Shown here one piece after another: positions 7,365 to 17,637 of a stretch of DNA of 64,000 nt (its first letter is position 1; every line of letters starts with the position of its first letter). Under the pieces are notes generated by a model, which was not told the origin of the DNA, made no database searches, and saw only the letters and a list, made by a program, of their open reading frames with translations. Origin of the DNA: an uncultured Pseudomonadota bacterium (GTDB lineage: Bacteria; Pseudomonadota; Alphaproteobacteria; RF32; CAG-239); NCBI GenBank assembly GCA_902763155.1, contig CACWQS010000005.1, forward strand, positions 1 through 64,000. Reading direction: 5' to 3'. Position numbers and translations under genes: made by a program.

Positions 7365-9446
7365 ATGCGTCCGAGTATTTTATATGCCATGTTTTCGCCG
7401 ATAAGTACCCTTAGCGGGGTAGGGCCGCGCTATGCTAAATTAGTAGAAAATTTGTGCGGTTCGAAGATTATTGACTTGTTATGGCATCTGCCAGTTAATA
7501 TTATCGACAGGCGTTGCGGAGTGTCGCTGAGCCAAGCGCAGAACGGACAATTATGGACCGGTAAAGTGCGGGTAATAGAACATGTGCCGCCTAAAACAAA
7601 AAAACATCCATATCGCATTGTGGTTGAAGATGGCTCGGAACAGTTGATACTGACGTTTTTTAAGACGTATGGCGATAGTTTGACTAAGCAATTTCCAGTG
7701 GGTGGCGAGAAGATTATCAGCGGTAAAATAGAAATTTTCAACGGTTCATTACAAATGGCGCATCCGGAATATGTAGTTGATGCAACCACACCGGAGCAAA
7801 TGCCACAAGTTGAACCGGTCTATCCGCTCACAGCCGGTGTGACCAATAAAATGATGAATAAATTGCAAAAGCAGGCACTACATTGTGTGCCGAAAATGCC
7901 GGAGTGGCTCGATGAAAATTTGCTCAAGGCGCAAGGTTGGAGTGATTTTAACACAGCTTTGTGTCAGGTACATCAGCCGCAAAGTTATGCTGATTTACAG
8001 CCAAATTCATCGGCACGGCGGCGTTTGGCATACGATGAGTTATTGGCAAACCAACTCTCTCTGGCGATTGTGCGCGGGCGCTTGAAAAAACAACAAGGAC
8101 GAATGTTACAGGGCGACGGGCGTTTGAAAGAAAAATTGCAAAATATGTTGCCTTTTGCTTTAACCAATGCGCAAAAACGAGTGATTGCCGAGATTGAAAG
8201 CGATTTGTTGGCGCCATATCGGATGTCGCGTTTGTTGCAAGGCGATGTGGGAAGCGGCAAGACCATTGTGGCTTTAATGACGATGCTGAATGCGGTGGAA
8301 TGCGGTGCGCAGGCGGCCATTATGGCGCCGACGGAGATTTTAGCACAGCAACATGCGGAAACAATGAGTGAATTGTGCGATGAGATAGGAGTGCGTATCG
8401 CATTATTGACCGGTAGCGTTAAAGGTAAGGCGCGCGTCCAACTTTTAGAAAGGCTTGAAAAGGGAGAAATTGATATTCTTATCGGGACTCATGCCTTATT
8501 TACGGAAAATGTCAAATTTAAGGATTTGGCTTATATTGTGGTGGATGAACAGCATCGTTTTGGGGTGCGGCAAAGACTGAATTTGTCGGAAAAAGGGCAA
8601 AATGTAGATGTTTTAGTGATGACGGCAACGCCAATTCCGCGCACTTTGGTGCTAACTCAATACGGCGATATGGAATATTCCAAGATTGATGAATTACCGG
8701 CAGGGAGAAAGCCGGTAATGACAACAGTGATGCCACTGACTAAGATTCATGCTGTGGTCGAAGCTCTGCAACGTAAATTGCAAACCGGTACACAGGCTTA
8801 TTGGGTTTGCCCGTTGGTCGAAGAATCTGAAAAGATAGATTTATCTGCCGCTACCGAACGTTATGAAAGTTTGCAAAAAATTTTTGGTAACATAGTCGGA
8901 TTGGTTCACGGTAAAATGAAAGAAAGTGAAAAAAATGCCGTTATGGAAGATTTCAAAAGCGGAAAGATAAGGCTTTTGGTTTCGACAACAGTGATTGAAG
9001 TCGGCGTAAATGTGCCGGCAGCGACGGTAATGATTGTGGAACATGCAGAGCGGTTTGGTTTGGCACAACTGCACCAGTTGCGCGGGCGGATTAAGCGCGG
9101 GCAAGAGGCATCGAGTTGCATTTTGATGTATGGTTTTCCGCTCAGCGAAGTTGCGCGGGCGAGGTTGAATATTATGCGGCAGACCGAAGATGGATTTTTG
9201 ATTGCCGAAGAAGATTTGAAGTTGCGCGGTGGTGGCGAGATTTTGGGAACAAGGCAATCCGGTTTTAACAGTTTTCGTTTGGCAGATATGAGCCAACATA
9301 CGGATTTATTGTTAACCGCGACCAAAGATGCGGCACTGATTTTGAATCAAGATCCGAACTTGCAAAGCGCGCGCGGAGAGGCTTTGCGCACGCTGTTATA
9401 TTTGTTCGAGCGCGACGAGATGATTAGAACCTATAAAGCGGGGTAA
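7365..9446 (+). CDS. recG: ATP-dependent DNA helicase RecG
   Basis: RecG remodels stalled replication forks and branch-migrates recombination intermediates. The 693 residues start MRPSIL, typical of alphaproteobacterial RecG, which supports this start despite a weak ribosome site. The wedge/OB domain spans about residues 55-150. The helicase core has GDVGSGKT at 293-300, DEQH at 394-397, TATPIPRTL, and the C-terminal QLHQLRGRIKRG motif. It converges with the U32 peptidase gene, 12 bases apart, with no terminator between them. Confidence 0.97.
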   Translation: MRPSILYAMFSPISTLSGVGPRYAKLVENLCGSKIIDLLWHLPVNIIDRRCGVSLSQAQNGQLWTGKVRVIEHVPPKTKKHPYRIVVEDGSEQLILTFFKTYGDSLTKQFPVGGEKIISGKIEIFNGSLQMAHPEYVVDATTPEQMPQVEPVYPLTAGVTNKMMNKLQKQALHCVPKMPEWLDENLLKAQGWSDFNTALCQVHQPQSYADLQPNSSARRRLAYDELLANQLSLAIVRGRLKKQQGRMLQGDGRLKEKLQNMLPFALTNAQKRVIAEIESDLLAPYRMSRLLQGDVGSGKTIVALMTMLNAVECGAQAAIMAPTEILAQQHAETMSELCDEIGVRIALLTGSVKGKARVQLLERLEKGEIDILIGTHALFTENVKFKDLAYIVVDEQHRFGVRQRLNLSEKGQNVDVLVMTATPIPRTLVLTQYGDMEYSKIDELPAGRKPVMTTVMPLTKIHAVVEALQRKLQTGTQAYWVCPLVEESEKIDLSAATERYESLQKIFGNIVGLVHGKMKESEKNAVMEDFKSGKIRLLVSTTVIEVGVNVPAATVMIVEHAERFGLAQLHQLRGRIKRGQEASSCILMYGFPLSEVARARLNIMRQTEDGFLIAEEDLKLRGGGEILGTRQSGFNSFRLADMSQHTDLLLTATKDAALILNQDPNLQSARGEALRTLLYLFERDEMIRTYKAG

Positions 9447-9458
9447 ATTTATCATTAT

Positions 9459-11729
9459 CTAAATATTGTTATTCAAAAAGTTGCTTTTAATACAATCAGA
9501 TATATTTTCAAATTTAAGCAGTTTATTAGATATTTCCAGTATTTTTTCGGCAGTATATGGGCGGTATAAGAAGTCCATTCGGAAATAGTTTGGCTCTAAA
9601 TCTGCCGCTTCTGAAGATATGCAGAATGGAAGGCTATCAAAAACCATCATTTGGCAATCGCGTGATAAAGCTTTATAAGTTTTGCCGCTGAGTGAAAGGT
9701 CTGACCACATTTCGCCCCGCGGGCAAACTTGGCAATCGTTATTACGGATACAGCCGACACTGATAAAAAGCGGGATATCTGTATAGATTATTAAGTCGGT
9801 AGAAAGTTGAGGTTTTTTTATTAAAGAACAAATATTTGTCTTTGTATCTTCAAGTGATAATGTAATTGATGAAGCGCCGATTTTTTGTGCCATTGAGATG
9901 GCTTGAGTGTTGAGCATATATAAAGAGCTGTCAAAACTGATATCTAAGCGGTCCGGCGGCAAAATTTGTAAAGCCCAGTAGTTGGCAACCTGCCACTTGG
10001 AGTATTCCATTGACAGCAATTTATCAATTAAATCGGTAAAAAGAATAGGGCGGCGACAAACGGCAGGTAGTGCCAACCGAACCTTATTTTTCGGTAATTT
10101 CGCGATTTCATCTATGTTACTCTGCGGATTTAACAAATAAATTATTTCTGCAAAATTATCCAAATTCAGCAAACGTAAAGAATCAAGATTATCAACTTTG
10201 ATCTTGAATTGTCGTGTTTTTTGGATATTTTGAGGTGCTGATATTTGCGGTAATTTCCCTTTAGGTTGCTCGATTTGTATTTTGGCATATAACTGACGGC
10301 GCAATTCGTTCAAAAGCGAAGCCGGTGTGAATAAATTTTCTTTATTTTCAATGCGTAACTCTTTTAAGTTGAATTTTGTTTCACCGGTCTTGGCAAAGGC
10401 TTTTTGAATGGCCTCCGTACTCTTTTGCGGATTATCCGTAGGGGTAAAATCGCCGGTAATTTGTGCTTCAAATTGGTTACATCTGGCGGTTATGGTGTTT
10501 TTCTCAACCTTTACTTCTACCGATATGTCATTGGTATTGCGATATAAATTTGCCTTAGGCTTTTCATAATGGTAAGCACCTTTTACTTCGCTCGAAGAAG
10601 CAAGGTATATTTTATCACCGGTTTTCAAATGCGGGTAATTCGGTGGTAAATCAATTTCCACCGTATCACCGGTTTTGGCTTCGAAGCAATTTTTGTGATT
10701 AACTGACAGTTTTTGCACCGAAAAACCGAAAGGTTTATCATCGCCGGCGGCATCAATTTGCAAACCATCAAAACGGGCAATTTTATGGTTGGTTTTGAAA
10801 ATCAGTTTGCCATGGGCTATTTTTTCAACTTCGCCGACGAAAAGACCACGATGACCGACGAAATTACGGTCAATCACATTTTTATCCTTGCCGGCAAAGT
10901 GAAATTTGCACCACGGACGCGAGAAAATTTGCTTAATATGTTCTTCACGGCGGCTGTCTGCACCTTTGCCATCAAGGATTTGTCGGTAATAATCGGTAAC
11001 GGCGGCAACATAGAGGGCTGATTTTTTGCGCCCCTCAATTTTCAGCGAATCAACAGGCATTTTTAAAATATCTTCTTGTAAAGCCATATCTTTCATGGAA
11101 AAAATGTTGCTCTCGCGACCGTTACAAATAAAGCGAGCACGGCATGGATAGGTGCATTTGCCGCGATTGGCGCTACGGCCGTTTTCAATGGCGGAAAATT
11201 GGCATAAGCCGCTGTAGGAATAGCATAAGGCACCATGGATAAAGGCTTCGGTTTCGAGATTGGGAATGGCGGCGATTTCTTTGATTTCGGCTAACGTGAG
11301 TTCGCGCGCCAAAACCACCCGTTTGAAGCCCATTTTTTGCAAAAACAAGGCGCCTTCTTTGTTATGGACGGCCATTTGAGTGCTAGCGTGCATTTCAAAC
11401 CACGGATATTGCTCTTTGATGACATTGGCAACACCCAAATCTTGGATAATGATGCCGTCAACCCGGCAACGGGTGCAAATATCAAGGCTCTCGATTAAAT
11501 CAGGCAATTCGCTTTCTTGCAAAACGGTGTTGATTGCCACATAGACTTTACGATTAAGGTGATGGGCATAGGCGGTAAATTCGTCTAAGGCCGTTTCATC
11601 AAAGTTCGTAGCCGTGGCGCGAGCCGAAAATTTAGATAATCCCAAATATATGGCGTCTGCCCCATAGTAAAGTGCCGCATAACCGGCTTCGATGTCGCCG
11701 GCCGGAGCCAAGAGTTCTTGTTTTTTCAT
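9459..11729 (-). CDS. U32 family peptidase (RlhA-like, long form)
   Basis: It starts with the U32 signature ELLAPAGDIEAGYAALYYGADAIY split over residues 5-28. It has HGALCYSYSGLCQFSA near 170 and Cys residues in CTYPCR and again in CQVCPRG near the end, consistent with an iron-sulfur or metal site. The 756 residues include a central and C-terminal region of the DUF3656 type, as in E. coli RlhA, which hydroxylates C2501 of 23S rRNA. Many U32 proteins are RNA-modifying rather than proteolytic, so RlhA-like activity is likely but not proven. Confidence 0.85.
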   Translation of the reverse strand: MKKQELLAPAGDIEAGYAALYYGADAIYLGLSKFSARATATNFDETALDEFTAYAHHLNRKVYVAINTVLQESELPDLIESLDICTRCRVDGIIIQDLGVANVIKEQYPWFEMHASTQMAVHNKEGALFLQKMGFKRVVLARELTLAEIKEIAAIPNLETEAFIHGALCYSYSGLCQFSAIENGRSANRGKCTYPCRARFICNGRESNIFSMKDMALQEDILKMPVDSLKIEGRKKSALYVAAVTDYYRQILDGKGADSRREEHIKQIFSRPWCKFHFAGKDKNVIDRNFVGHRGLFVGEVEKIAHGKLIFKTNHKIARFDGLQIDAAGDDKPFGFSVQKLSVNHKNCFEAKTGDTVEIDLPPNYPHLKTGDKIYLASSSEVKGAYHYEKPKANLYRNTNDISVEVKVEKNTITARCNQFEAQITGDFTPTDNPQKSTEAIQKAFAKTGETKFNLKELRIENKENLFTPASLLNELRRQLYAKIQIEQPKGKLPQISAPQNIQKTRQFKIKVDNLDSLRLLNLDNFAEIIYLLNPQSNIDEIAKLPKNKVRLALPAVCRRPILFTDLIDKLLSMEYSKWQVANYWALQILPPDRLDISFDSSLYMLNTQAISMAQKIGASSITLSLEDTKTNICSLIKKPQLSTDLIIYTDIPLFISVGCIRNNDCQVCPRGEMWSDLSLSGKTYKALSRDCQMMVFDSLPFCISSEAADLEPNYFRMDFLYRPYTAEKILEISNKLLKFENISDCIKSNFLNNNI

Positions 11730-11830
11730 GCATGAATATCCTTTTTGTGTATCTTGTTGGTCAAACTATTGCAAAATGGCTAAAATGTCAAGCGAATGCT
11801 ATAAAGTGTTTAAAAAATAAAAAAAAGTGC

Positions 11831-11858
11831 TGGACATTTAATTTTTTTATGATATAAG
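11831..11858 (+). promoter_or_regulatory. Probable promoter of the rimP-nusA-infB operon
   Basis: TGGACA at 11831-11836 and TATAAG at 11853-11858 are 16 bases apart. The TATAAG box is the same as in the strong ffh promoter at 46003. It lies just upstream of the hairpin before rimP. Confidence 0.5.
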
Positions 11859-11885
11859 GGTGTCAACATAATATATTATCAAAGT

Positions 11886-11909
11886 CGGGGCCGCAAGCTC
11901 CGCTTTTTT
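11886..11909 (+). terminator. Attenuator-like hairpin in the rimP leader
   Basis: A 6-bp stem (11886-11891 with 11897-11902, one G-T pair) with loop CGCAA is followed by six Ts at 11904-11909. It sits between the promoter and rimP, with the ribosome site AAAAGGAAAGG just after. That arrangement suggests premature termination that is sometimes bypassed; leader terminators before rimP-nusA are known in other proteobacteria. Confidence 0.6.
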
Positions 11910-11925
11910 ATTAAAAGGAAAGGTA

Positions 11926-12423
11926 ATGCAAAAACATTATTTACAAGATTTAATTGAACCGGTGGTGAAAAAAGAAGGTTATGAACTGGTGCGCGTAATG
12001 ACCATCGGACAGGCTAATCCTACGTTGCAAGTGATGATTGATACGTTAGACGGTCGTGATGTAACAGTTGATGATTGCGCCAAAGTCAGTCATGTACTTT
12101 CGGATATACTGGATGAAAAAGACCCAATTGAGAATCGTTATTCTTTGGAAGTCAGTTCTCCGGGGTTGGACAGACCGCTGACTAAGTTAGAGCATTTTGA
12201 ACGTTTTTTAGGCTATGATATAAAATTAGAAACCGAAGAAAAAGTGGAAAACAGAAAGCGTTTCAAAGGAAAAATAGCTAAAGTTGCCGACCAAAATGTA
12301 ATATTGTCGGCCGAAGATGCAGAATATACCATTCCGTTTGCTACCATAAGCAAGGCGAAATTGGTGATTACAGATGAATTATGGGAAGAATATCAGGCAG
12401 CACATACTGCTGAAGAGTTTTAA
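11926..12423 (+). CDS. rimP: Ribosome maturation factor RimP
   Basis: RimP is needed for late assembly of the 30S subunit. The 165-residue protein has the two-domain form: an N-terminal domain with EPVVKKEGYELVRV and the conserved YSLEVSSPGLDRPL around residue 75, then a C-terminal Sm-like domain with F(K)GK and a VILSAEDAEYTIPF strand. It has a good ribosome site (AAAGG, 5-6 bases). It is the first gene of an operon with nusA, ylxR, infB and rbfA. Confidence 0.95.
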   Translation: MQKHYLQDLIEPVVKKEGYELVRVMTIGQANPTLQVMIDTLDGRDVTVDDCAKVSHVLSDILDEKDPIENRYSLEVSSPGLDRPLTKLEHFERFLGYDIKLETEEKVENRKRFKGKIAKVADQNVILSAEDAEYTIPFATISKAKLVITDELWEEYQAAHTAEEF

Positions 12424-12443
12424 CTTTATATAACGAGGAAAAA

Positions 12444-13991
12444 ATGGAAAATTTTGAAAATATGCCAAGACCGGAAATTGTAGCTGTTGCCGATGCAGTA
12501 GCACAAGAGAAAAGTATTGATCGTGAAGATGTTTTTACGGCGATGGAAATTGCTATTCAAAAGGCGGGACGTACCAAATATGGTGTAGAACACGATATCA
12601 GGGCCAAGATTGACAGAAGAACAGGTGCTATTGCTTTGTCACGTTATCGTGAAGTGGTGGCTGATGATGCCTTGATTGAAAATGAAGCGGCACAAATTCG
12701 TCTTATTGATGCGCATGATTATGATAAAAAATATAAAGTTGGCGATTTTATCATTGATCCGTTACCGCCGATTGATTTCGGGCGTATTGCGGCACAAACC
12801 GCCAAGCAAGTGATTATGCAAAAGGTGCGTGAAGCAGAACGTAATAAGCAGTATGAAGAATATAAAGAAAAAGTTGGTACAATTATTAACGGTACGGTTA
12901 AGCGTGTTGAACTCAACAGCCGCGGTTTTATCAGCAGTGTGATTTTAGATATCGGTAAGACCGAAGCTATTTTGCGCTATGATGAAATTATCCCTAGAGA
13001 ACACTTCAAGAGCGGCGACAGAGTTCGTGCTTATGTTTTAGATGTTCGTCGTGAAGTTAAAGGACCGCAAATTTTCTTGTCGCGCACTTGTCCGGAATTT
13101 ATGGCCAAATTGTTCACCCAAGAAGTGCCGGAAATTTATGATGGGGTGGTGCAAATTATGGGTGTGGCTCGTGATCCGGGGTCTAAAGCAAAGATAGCCG
13201 TACGTGCTAATGATAAGACTGTGGATCCGGTAGGTGCATGCGTAGGTTTGCGCGGTATTCGTGTTCAAGCTGTGGTAACCGAATTACAAGGCGAAAAGAT
13301 TGATATTGTGCCGTATTCGGAAGACAAAGCACAGTTTATCGTCAGTGCTTTGGCTCCGGCAGAAGTAACCAAAGTAGTGTTAGATGAAGAAAATAATCGT
13401 ATCGAAGTTGTGGTTGCCGATGATCAATTTTCTATTGCTATCGGACGCAGAGGACAGAATGTGAAATTGGCTTCACAATTAGTCGGTTCGCAAATCGATG
13501 TTTTGACCGAGGAACAGGAACAGGAACGTCGCTCTAATGAAAATAAGGTTCGCACCCAACGCTTTATTGAAGCTTTGGACGTTGATGATATGATTGCACA
13601 TTTGTTAGTGGCAGAAGGGTTCTCGACAGTAGATGAAGTAGCTTTGGTTGATTTGAAAGAGTTGGCTGAAATCGAAGGTTTTGATGAAGATATTGCTCAA
13701 GAGTTGCAAAGCCGTGCTCAAGAATTTGTGGCTAAGCGCAATGAAGAATTCGCAGTTAAGAGTAAGAAATTGAAGATTGATGACAGTTTGAAGACTGTGG
13801 CAGGTCTTGATCAAGATATGATTTTAACCTTGGCTGAAAATGGTGTTAAAAATATTGATGATTTGGCTGACCTAGCTGCTGATGAATTAATTGAGATGCT
13901 GGGTGAAAATTCTCTTTCGGAAACGGAAGCAAACGACATAATTATGTCGGCGCGCGAACACTGGTTTACCGAAGAAGAAAAGAAGGACTAA
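12444..13991 (+). CDS. nusA: Transcription termination/antitermination protein NusA
   Basis: NusA binds RNA polymerase and controls pausing, termination and antitermination. The 515-residue protein has the N-terminal polymerase-binding domain (1-130), an S1 domain (about 140-205, GTIINGTVKRVE), two KH domains (about 230-345, with GRRGQNVKLASQLVG in KH2) and two C-terminal acidic helix-hairpin-helix repeats (residues 365-500). GAGG lies before the ATG. It is 20 bases after rimP. Confidence 0.97.
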   Translation: MENFENMPRPEIVAVADAVAQEKSIDREDVFTAMEIAIQKAGRTKYGVEHDIRAKIDRRTGAIALSRYREVVADDALIENEAAQIRLIDAHDYDKKYKVGDFIIDPLPPIDFGRIAAQTAKQVIMQKVREAERNKQYEEYKEKVGTIINGTVKRVELNSRGFISSVILDIGKTEAILRYDEIIPREHFKSGDRVRAYVLDVRREVKGPQIFLSRTCPEFMAKLFTQEVPEIYDGVVQIMGVARDPGSKAKIAVRANDKTVDPVGACVGLRGIRVQAVVTELQGEKIDIVPYSEDKAQFIVSALAPAEVTKVVLDEENNRIEVVVADDQFSIAIGRRGQNVKLASQLVGSQIDVLTEEQEQERRSNENKVRTQRFIEALDVDDMIAHLLVAEGFSTVDEVALVDLKELAEIEGFDEDIAQELQSRAQEFVAKRNEEFAVKSKKLKIDDSLKTVAGLDQDMILTLAENGVKNIDDLADLAADELIEMLGENSLSETEANDIIMSAREHWFTEEEKKD

Positions 13992-14011
13992 TCCGGTAAG
14001 GAAGGTAGTTG

Positions 14012-14587
14012 ATGACTGTAGAGTTAGAAACGAGAAAATGCGTATGGACGGGGCAAATCAGAAACAAAGTTGATTTGTTACGTTTCGTGGTACTGAAAAA
14101 CGGTACATGCTTGCCTGACTTCAATAAGAAGTTGGACGAACGCGGCTTTTATCTTTCTAACTCTAAAAAGTTGTTACAAGAGTTGATAGAAAAGAAAAAG
14201 CCTTTGAATAAAATTTTGCATAAAGATGTAATTATGGCAGAAGATATGCCGCAAATTGTAGAACAAATTTTGCAAAAAAAAGCCCTGGATGCGATAAATC
14301 TGGCGCGAAAATCCGGAGATTTGGTCTTAGGGTTCGAAAAGGTTAAAGAAAGTATTGGTAAAAATACGGCGGCTTTTGTAATAAAAGCGTCTGATGCCGG
14401 TGCCGACGGGCAACATAAGATTGCGGAAGCGGCTAAGGACTTAGAGCAATGGTCATTGTTTGATATTGATACATTGAGTCAGACGTTAAATCGTGAGAAT
14501 ACGGTTTATTTGGTGGTAAAAAAAGGTCCGATGGGCAATATGGTTCGGCAGGCCTTCTATCGATATCAGACATTTTTGAATGCATAA
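14012..14587 (+). CDS. YlxR (DUF448)–L7Ae-like RNA-binding fusion protein
   Basis: The first 80 or so residues are a YlxR domain (RKCVWTGQ... LRFVVLKNG... LDERGFYLS). The remainder is an L7Ae/L30e-like RNA-binding domain (ALDAINLARKSGDLVLGFEKV... AAFVIKASDA). This fusion between nusA and infB is common in alphaproteobacteria. The exact role is unsettled; it probably binds RNA or helps RNase P or the ribosome. I chose ATG 14012 over the TTG at 14009; AAGGAAGG is a few bases upstream. 191 residues. Confidence 0.9.
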   Translation: MTVELETRKCVWTGQIRNKVDLLRFVVLKNGTCLPDFNKKLDERGFYLSNSKKLLQELIEKKKPLNKILHKDVIMAEDMPQIVEQILQKKALDAINLARKSGDLVLGFEKVKESIGKNTAAFVIKASDAGADGQHKIAEAAKDLEQWSLFDIDTLSQTLNRENTVYLVVKKGPMGNMVRQAFYRYQTFLNA

Positions 14588-14602
14588 CGGAGATAAGTAT
14601 TA

Positions 14603-17104
14603 ATGACTGAAGAAAGCACAAAGGGAAAATTGACATTATCCGGTAAATCAACACTAACATTAAAGAAACCGGCTAAAGCACCTCTTAATGACGGTAAGAA
14701 AGTGGTGCAAGTTGAGGTGCGCAAAAAAAGAGTGATTACTCAAGCTAAACCGGCAGTCAAAAAAGAAGAAATTGACGAGGCTACGGCGCAAAAATTAAAG
14801 CTTTTGGCAGAGGCAAAAGTCCATGAGGCTAAACGTCGGCAGGAAGAGGAGGCCAAGGAAGCCGTGCGTTTGCAACAGCAGGCCGAAAAAGCAGCAGAAG
14901 AGGCGCGTATAGAAGAAGAGTTGGAAGCCCAAAAAGCTAGAGAAGCTGCGGAAGAAGAACGTAAGAAAGAACAGGAATCCCGTGTAGTAAAGGAAGAGCC
15001 TAAAGCATCGACTAAGGTTGATAGTGTTGTTGATTATAAGTCTAAGAAAAATAAAGATTATGACGATGATGATGAAGATGATGAGGACAGTTCTTATTAT
15101 AGAAAAGCAAAAAAAACATCTTCGGTAGTTGAAAAACATGTGATGACCAAAGAAGAAACGTTTGAACAGGAACGTAAGAAAATTCAGAAACGCAGTTTTG
15201 AACCGCAACGTCGCAATAATAAGATTAGTATCAATAATTATATGGGTAGTAACGATGATGACGACGATTACGGGTATATGCCGCAACGCAGATTTAAGAA
15301 AAAACAACCAAAACCGATAGTAACACAGGTTTCTCCGGCTGAAAAGGTGGTGCATGAGGTTGTTATTCCGGAAACGATTACGGTGCAGGAATTAGCTAAT
15401 CGTATGGCGGAAAAAAGTGCTGATGTGATTAAGCGCTTGATGTCAATGGGGGTTATGGCAACCATTAACCAAGCCATTGACGCAGATACGGCGCAGATTA
15501 TTGTTGAAGATATGGGACATAAATATAAGCGTGTTGCCGACAGCGATGTGGAAGAAGGTCTAGGCGGTGCCGAAGATGCGGCGGAAGATTTGTTGCCGCG
15601 TGCTCCGATTGTGACGGTGATGGGACACGTTGACCACGGTAAAACATCATTGCTTGATGCTTTGCGCGAAACCAATGTGGTGGCTAAAGAGGCTGGCGGT
15701 ATTACCCAACATATCGGTGCTTATCAAATTACCGTTGCTAACGGGCAAAAAATTACGTTTATTGATACGCCGGGCCATGAAGCCTTTTCGGAGATGCGTG
15801 CACGCGGTGCCAAAGTTACGGATATTGTGGTATTGGTAGTGGCCGCTAATGACGGTGTAATGCCGCAAACAGTTGAGGCTATTCGTCACGCTCAAGCTGC
15901 CGAAGTGCCGATTGTGGTAGCAATCAATAAGATTGACTTACCGGGGGCTGACCCGATGCATATTAAAACCGAATTGTTGCAATATGGCATTGGTGTCGAA
16001 GAAATGGGCGGTGAGTCGCTTTGTGCCGAGATTTCTGCTAAAAAGCGCATCAATATTGATAAACTGGTTGAGGCTATTTTGTTGCAGGCGGAAATGCTTG
16101 ATTTGAAGGCAAATCCAAATCGTGTGGCCGAAGGTGCGGTGGTTGAAGCTAAGATGGAAAAAGGGCGCGGTTCGGTGGCAACCGTATTAGTGCAGCGCGG
16201 AACACTCAATGTCGGAGATATTTTAATTGCCGGTAAGGAATGGGGGCGTGTGCGTGCAATGTTTAATGAACATGGTAAAAAAGTTGTGTCTGCGGGACCG
16301 GCTACTCCAGTAGAAGTTATCGGTTTACAAGGAACTCCGATGGCCGGTGATAACTTTGTGGTTGCAAAAGATGAGACTCAGGCGCGTGAAGTAACCGGAT
16401 ATCGTATCAGAAAAGAGCGTGATGCCAAGTTGGTGAAGAGCGCAAAATCGGCGATGGAACAGATGATGGATAAGATTAAATCCGGTGAATCTAAGCATTT
16501 GGCGGTGATTATCAAGGCCGATGTTCAAGGTTCGATCGAAGCGCTGGAAGGCAGCTTGAAGAAACTTTCGAATGATGAAGTGAGTGTGCAGGTGTTACAC
16601 TCGGCCGTGGGTGGTATTTCCGAATCGGATATTACGCTGGCTAAGGCATCTGATGCGTTTGTTATTGGATTTAATGTTCGTGCCAATGCGCAAGCGCGTG
16701 ATATGGCGCATCGCGACGGTATTGATATTCGCTATTATTCGATTATTTATGATGTGGTTGACGATGTGAAGAAAGCGCTTGAGGGTATGTTAACACCGGA
16801 ATTGCGTGAAAAGATTTTAGGCTATGCGCAAATCAGGAATGTGTTCAATATTACCGGTGTTGGTAAAGTTGCCGGTTGTATGGTTACCGAAGGTATGGTT
16901 AAGCGTGGTGCGAAGATTCGGTTATTGCGTGATAACGTGGTGATTCATGATGGTAATTTAGGACAGCTTAAGCGTTATAAAGATGACGTCAAAGAGGTTA
17001 AAGAAGGTTACGAGTGCGGTATGAGTTTTGAAAACTATAATGATATTCAAGTTAATGATAATATTGAATGTTATGAAGTAGAAGAAATCGCCAAGACACT
17101 GTAA
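14603..17104 (+). CDS. infB: Translation initiation factor IF-2
   Basis: IF-2 is the GTPase that brings initiator tRNA to the 30S subunit. The 833-residue protein begins with a long low-complexity region of about 250 residues, rich in Lys, Glu and Ala with Asp runs. The IF2_N segment follows ([19 protein letters not shown], about 263-285). The G domain carries GHVDHGKTS near 339, DTPGHEAF and NKIDLP. Domains II-IV run to the C terminus, including the domain binding fMet-tRNA. It is 15 bases after ylxR. Confidence 0.98.
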   Translation: MTEESTKGKLTLSGKSTLTLKKPAKAPLNDGKKVVQVEVRKKRVITQAKPAVKKEEIDEATAQKLKLLAEAKVHEAKRRQEEEAKEAVRLQQQAEKAAEEARIEEELEAQKAREAAEEERKKEQESRVVKEEPKASTKVDSVVDYKSKKNKDYDDDDEDDEDSSYYRKAKKTSSVVEKHVMTKEETFEQERKKIQKRSFEPQRRNNKISINNYMGSNDDDDDYGYMPQRRFKKKQPKPIVTQVSPAEKVVHEVVIPETITVQELANRMAEKSADVIKRLMSMGVMATINQAIDADTAQIIVEDMGHKYKRVADSDVEEGLGGAEDAAEDLLPRAPIVTVMGHVDHGKTSLLDALRETNVVAKEAGGITQHIGAYQITVANGQKITFIDTPGHEAFSEMRARGAKVTDIVVLVVAANDGVMPQTVEAIRHAQAAEVPIVVAINKIDLPGADPMHIKTELLQYGIGVEEMGGESLCAEISAKKRINIDKLVEAILLQAEMLDLKANPNRVAEGAVVEAKMEKGRGSVATVLVQRGTLNVGDILIAGKEWGRVRAMFNEHGKKVVSAGPATPVEVIGLQGTPMAGDNFVVAKDETQAREVTGYRIRKERDAKLVKSAKSAMEQMMDKIKSGESKHLAVIIKADVQGSIEALEGSLKKLSNDEVSVQVLHSAVGGISESDITLAKASDAFVIGFNVRANAQARDMAHRDGIDIRYYSIIYDVVDDVKKALEGMLTPELREKILGYAQIRNVFNITGVGKVAGCMVTEGMVKRGAKIRLLRDNVVIHDGNLGQLKRYKDDVKEVKEGYECGMSFENYNDIQVNDNIECYEVEEIAKTL

Positions 17105-17129
17105 TTTTGTTGTAAAAAGGAGAAGGTAA

Positions 17130-17501
17130 ATGGCACAGGAATTATCACAAAGACAATTACGTGTAGGGCAGGAAGTGCGTAAGGTAATTGCCGAAGCAAT
17201 AGAGCAGGGTGAAGTGCGTTCTCCCGAAATTTCAGAGGCTTTTATTACCATAACTCAAGTAATTATGTCGCCGGATTTGAAGTATGCTACTGTTTATCTT
17301 ATGACATTAAACGGCAAAAATTTGGGGGTGGTTTTGGAGCAGTTGCAAGCTGAAAAGTGGCTGTTTAAGAAATTGGTGGCGGCGAAATTAAAATTGCGCT
17401 ACACCCCTGATATAAATTTCCGTGTTGACGATACATTCGATGAAATTGATCGTGTCAACAAGCTGATGAATGATCCGAAAGTTCAAGCAGATTTGGCTTA
17501 A
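17130..17501 (+). CDS. rbfA: Ribosome-binding factor A
   Basis: RbfA binds the 30S precursor and is needed for 16S rRNA 5' maturation. The 123-residue protein starts with RQLRVGQEVRKVIAEA, has the KH-like fold strand sequence SPDLKYATVYL, and ends with the typical RVNKLMNDPK. AAAAAGGAGAAGG precedes the ATG. The operon ends here with a terminator, so truB, rpsO and pnp, which often follow, are not in this window. Confidence 0.95.
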   Translation: MAQELSQRQLRVGQEVRKVIAEAIEQGEVRSPEISEAFITITQVIMSPDLKYATVYLMTLNGKNLGVVLEQLQAEKWLFKKLVAAKLKLRYTPDINFRVDDTFDEIDRVNKLMNDPKVQADLA

Positions 17502-17531
17502 GATAATACAGTATATTTAATGATGTTTTAA

Positions 17532-17568
17532 ACGCACCTCAAATCAATGTTTGCGGTGTGTTTTTTTT
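17532..17568 (+). terminator. Terminator of the rimP-rbfA operon
   Basis: A 7-bp outer stem (ACGCACC with GGTGTGT) and an inner CAAA/TTTG pair close a hairpin that is followed by eight Ts. It lies 30 bases after rbfA. Confidence 0.8.
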
Positions 17569-17637
17569 CTTGCTAAAAATCGATTTATGATATATAAAAT
17601 AATCATTGTTTAACTTATCTAAATAGAGATTTTGTGT

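Noticed and set aside
14795-15355. Minus-strand 186-residue frame with many Phe and Leu
   Set aside because: It is opposite the low-complexity start of infB; the aromatic runs are the complement of Lys/Glu codons.
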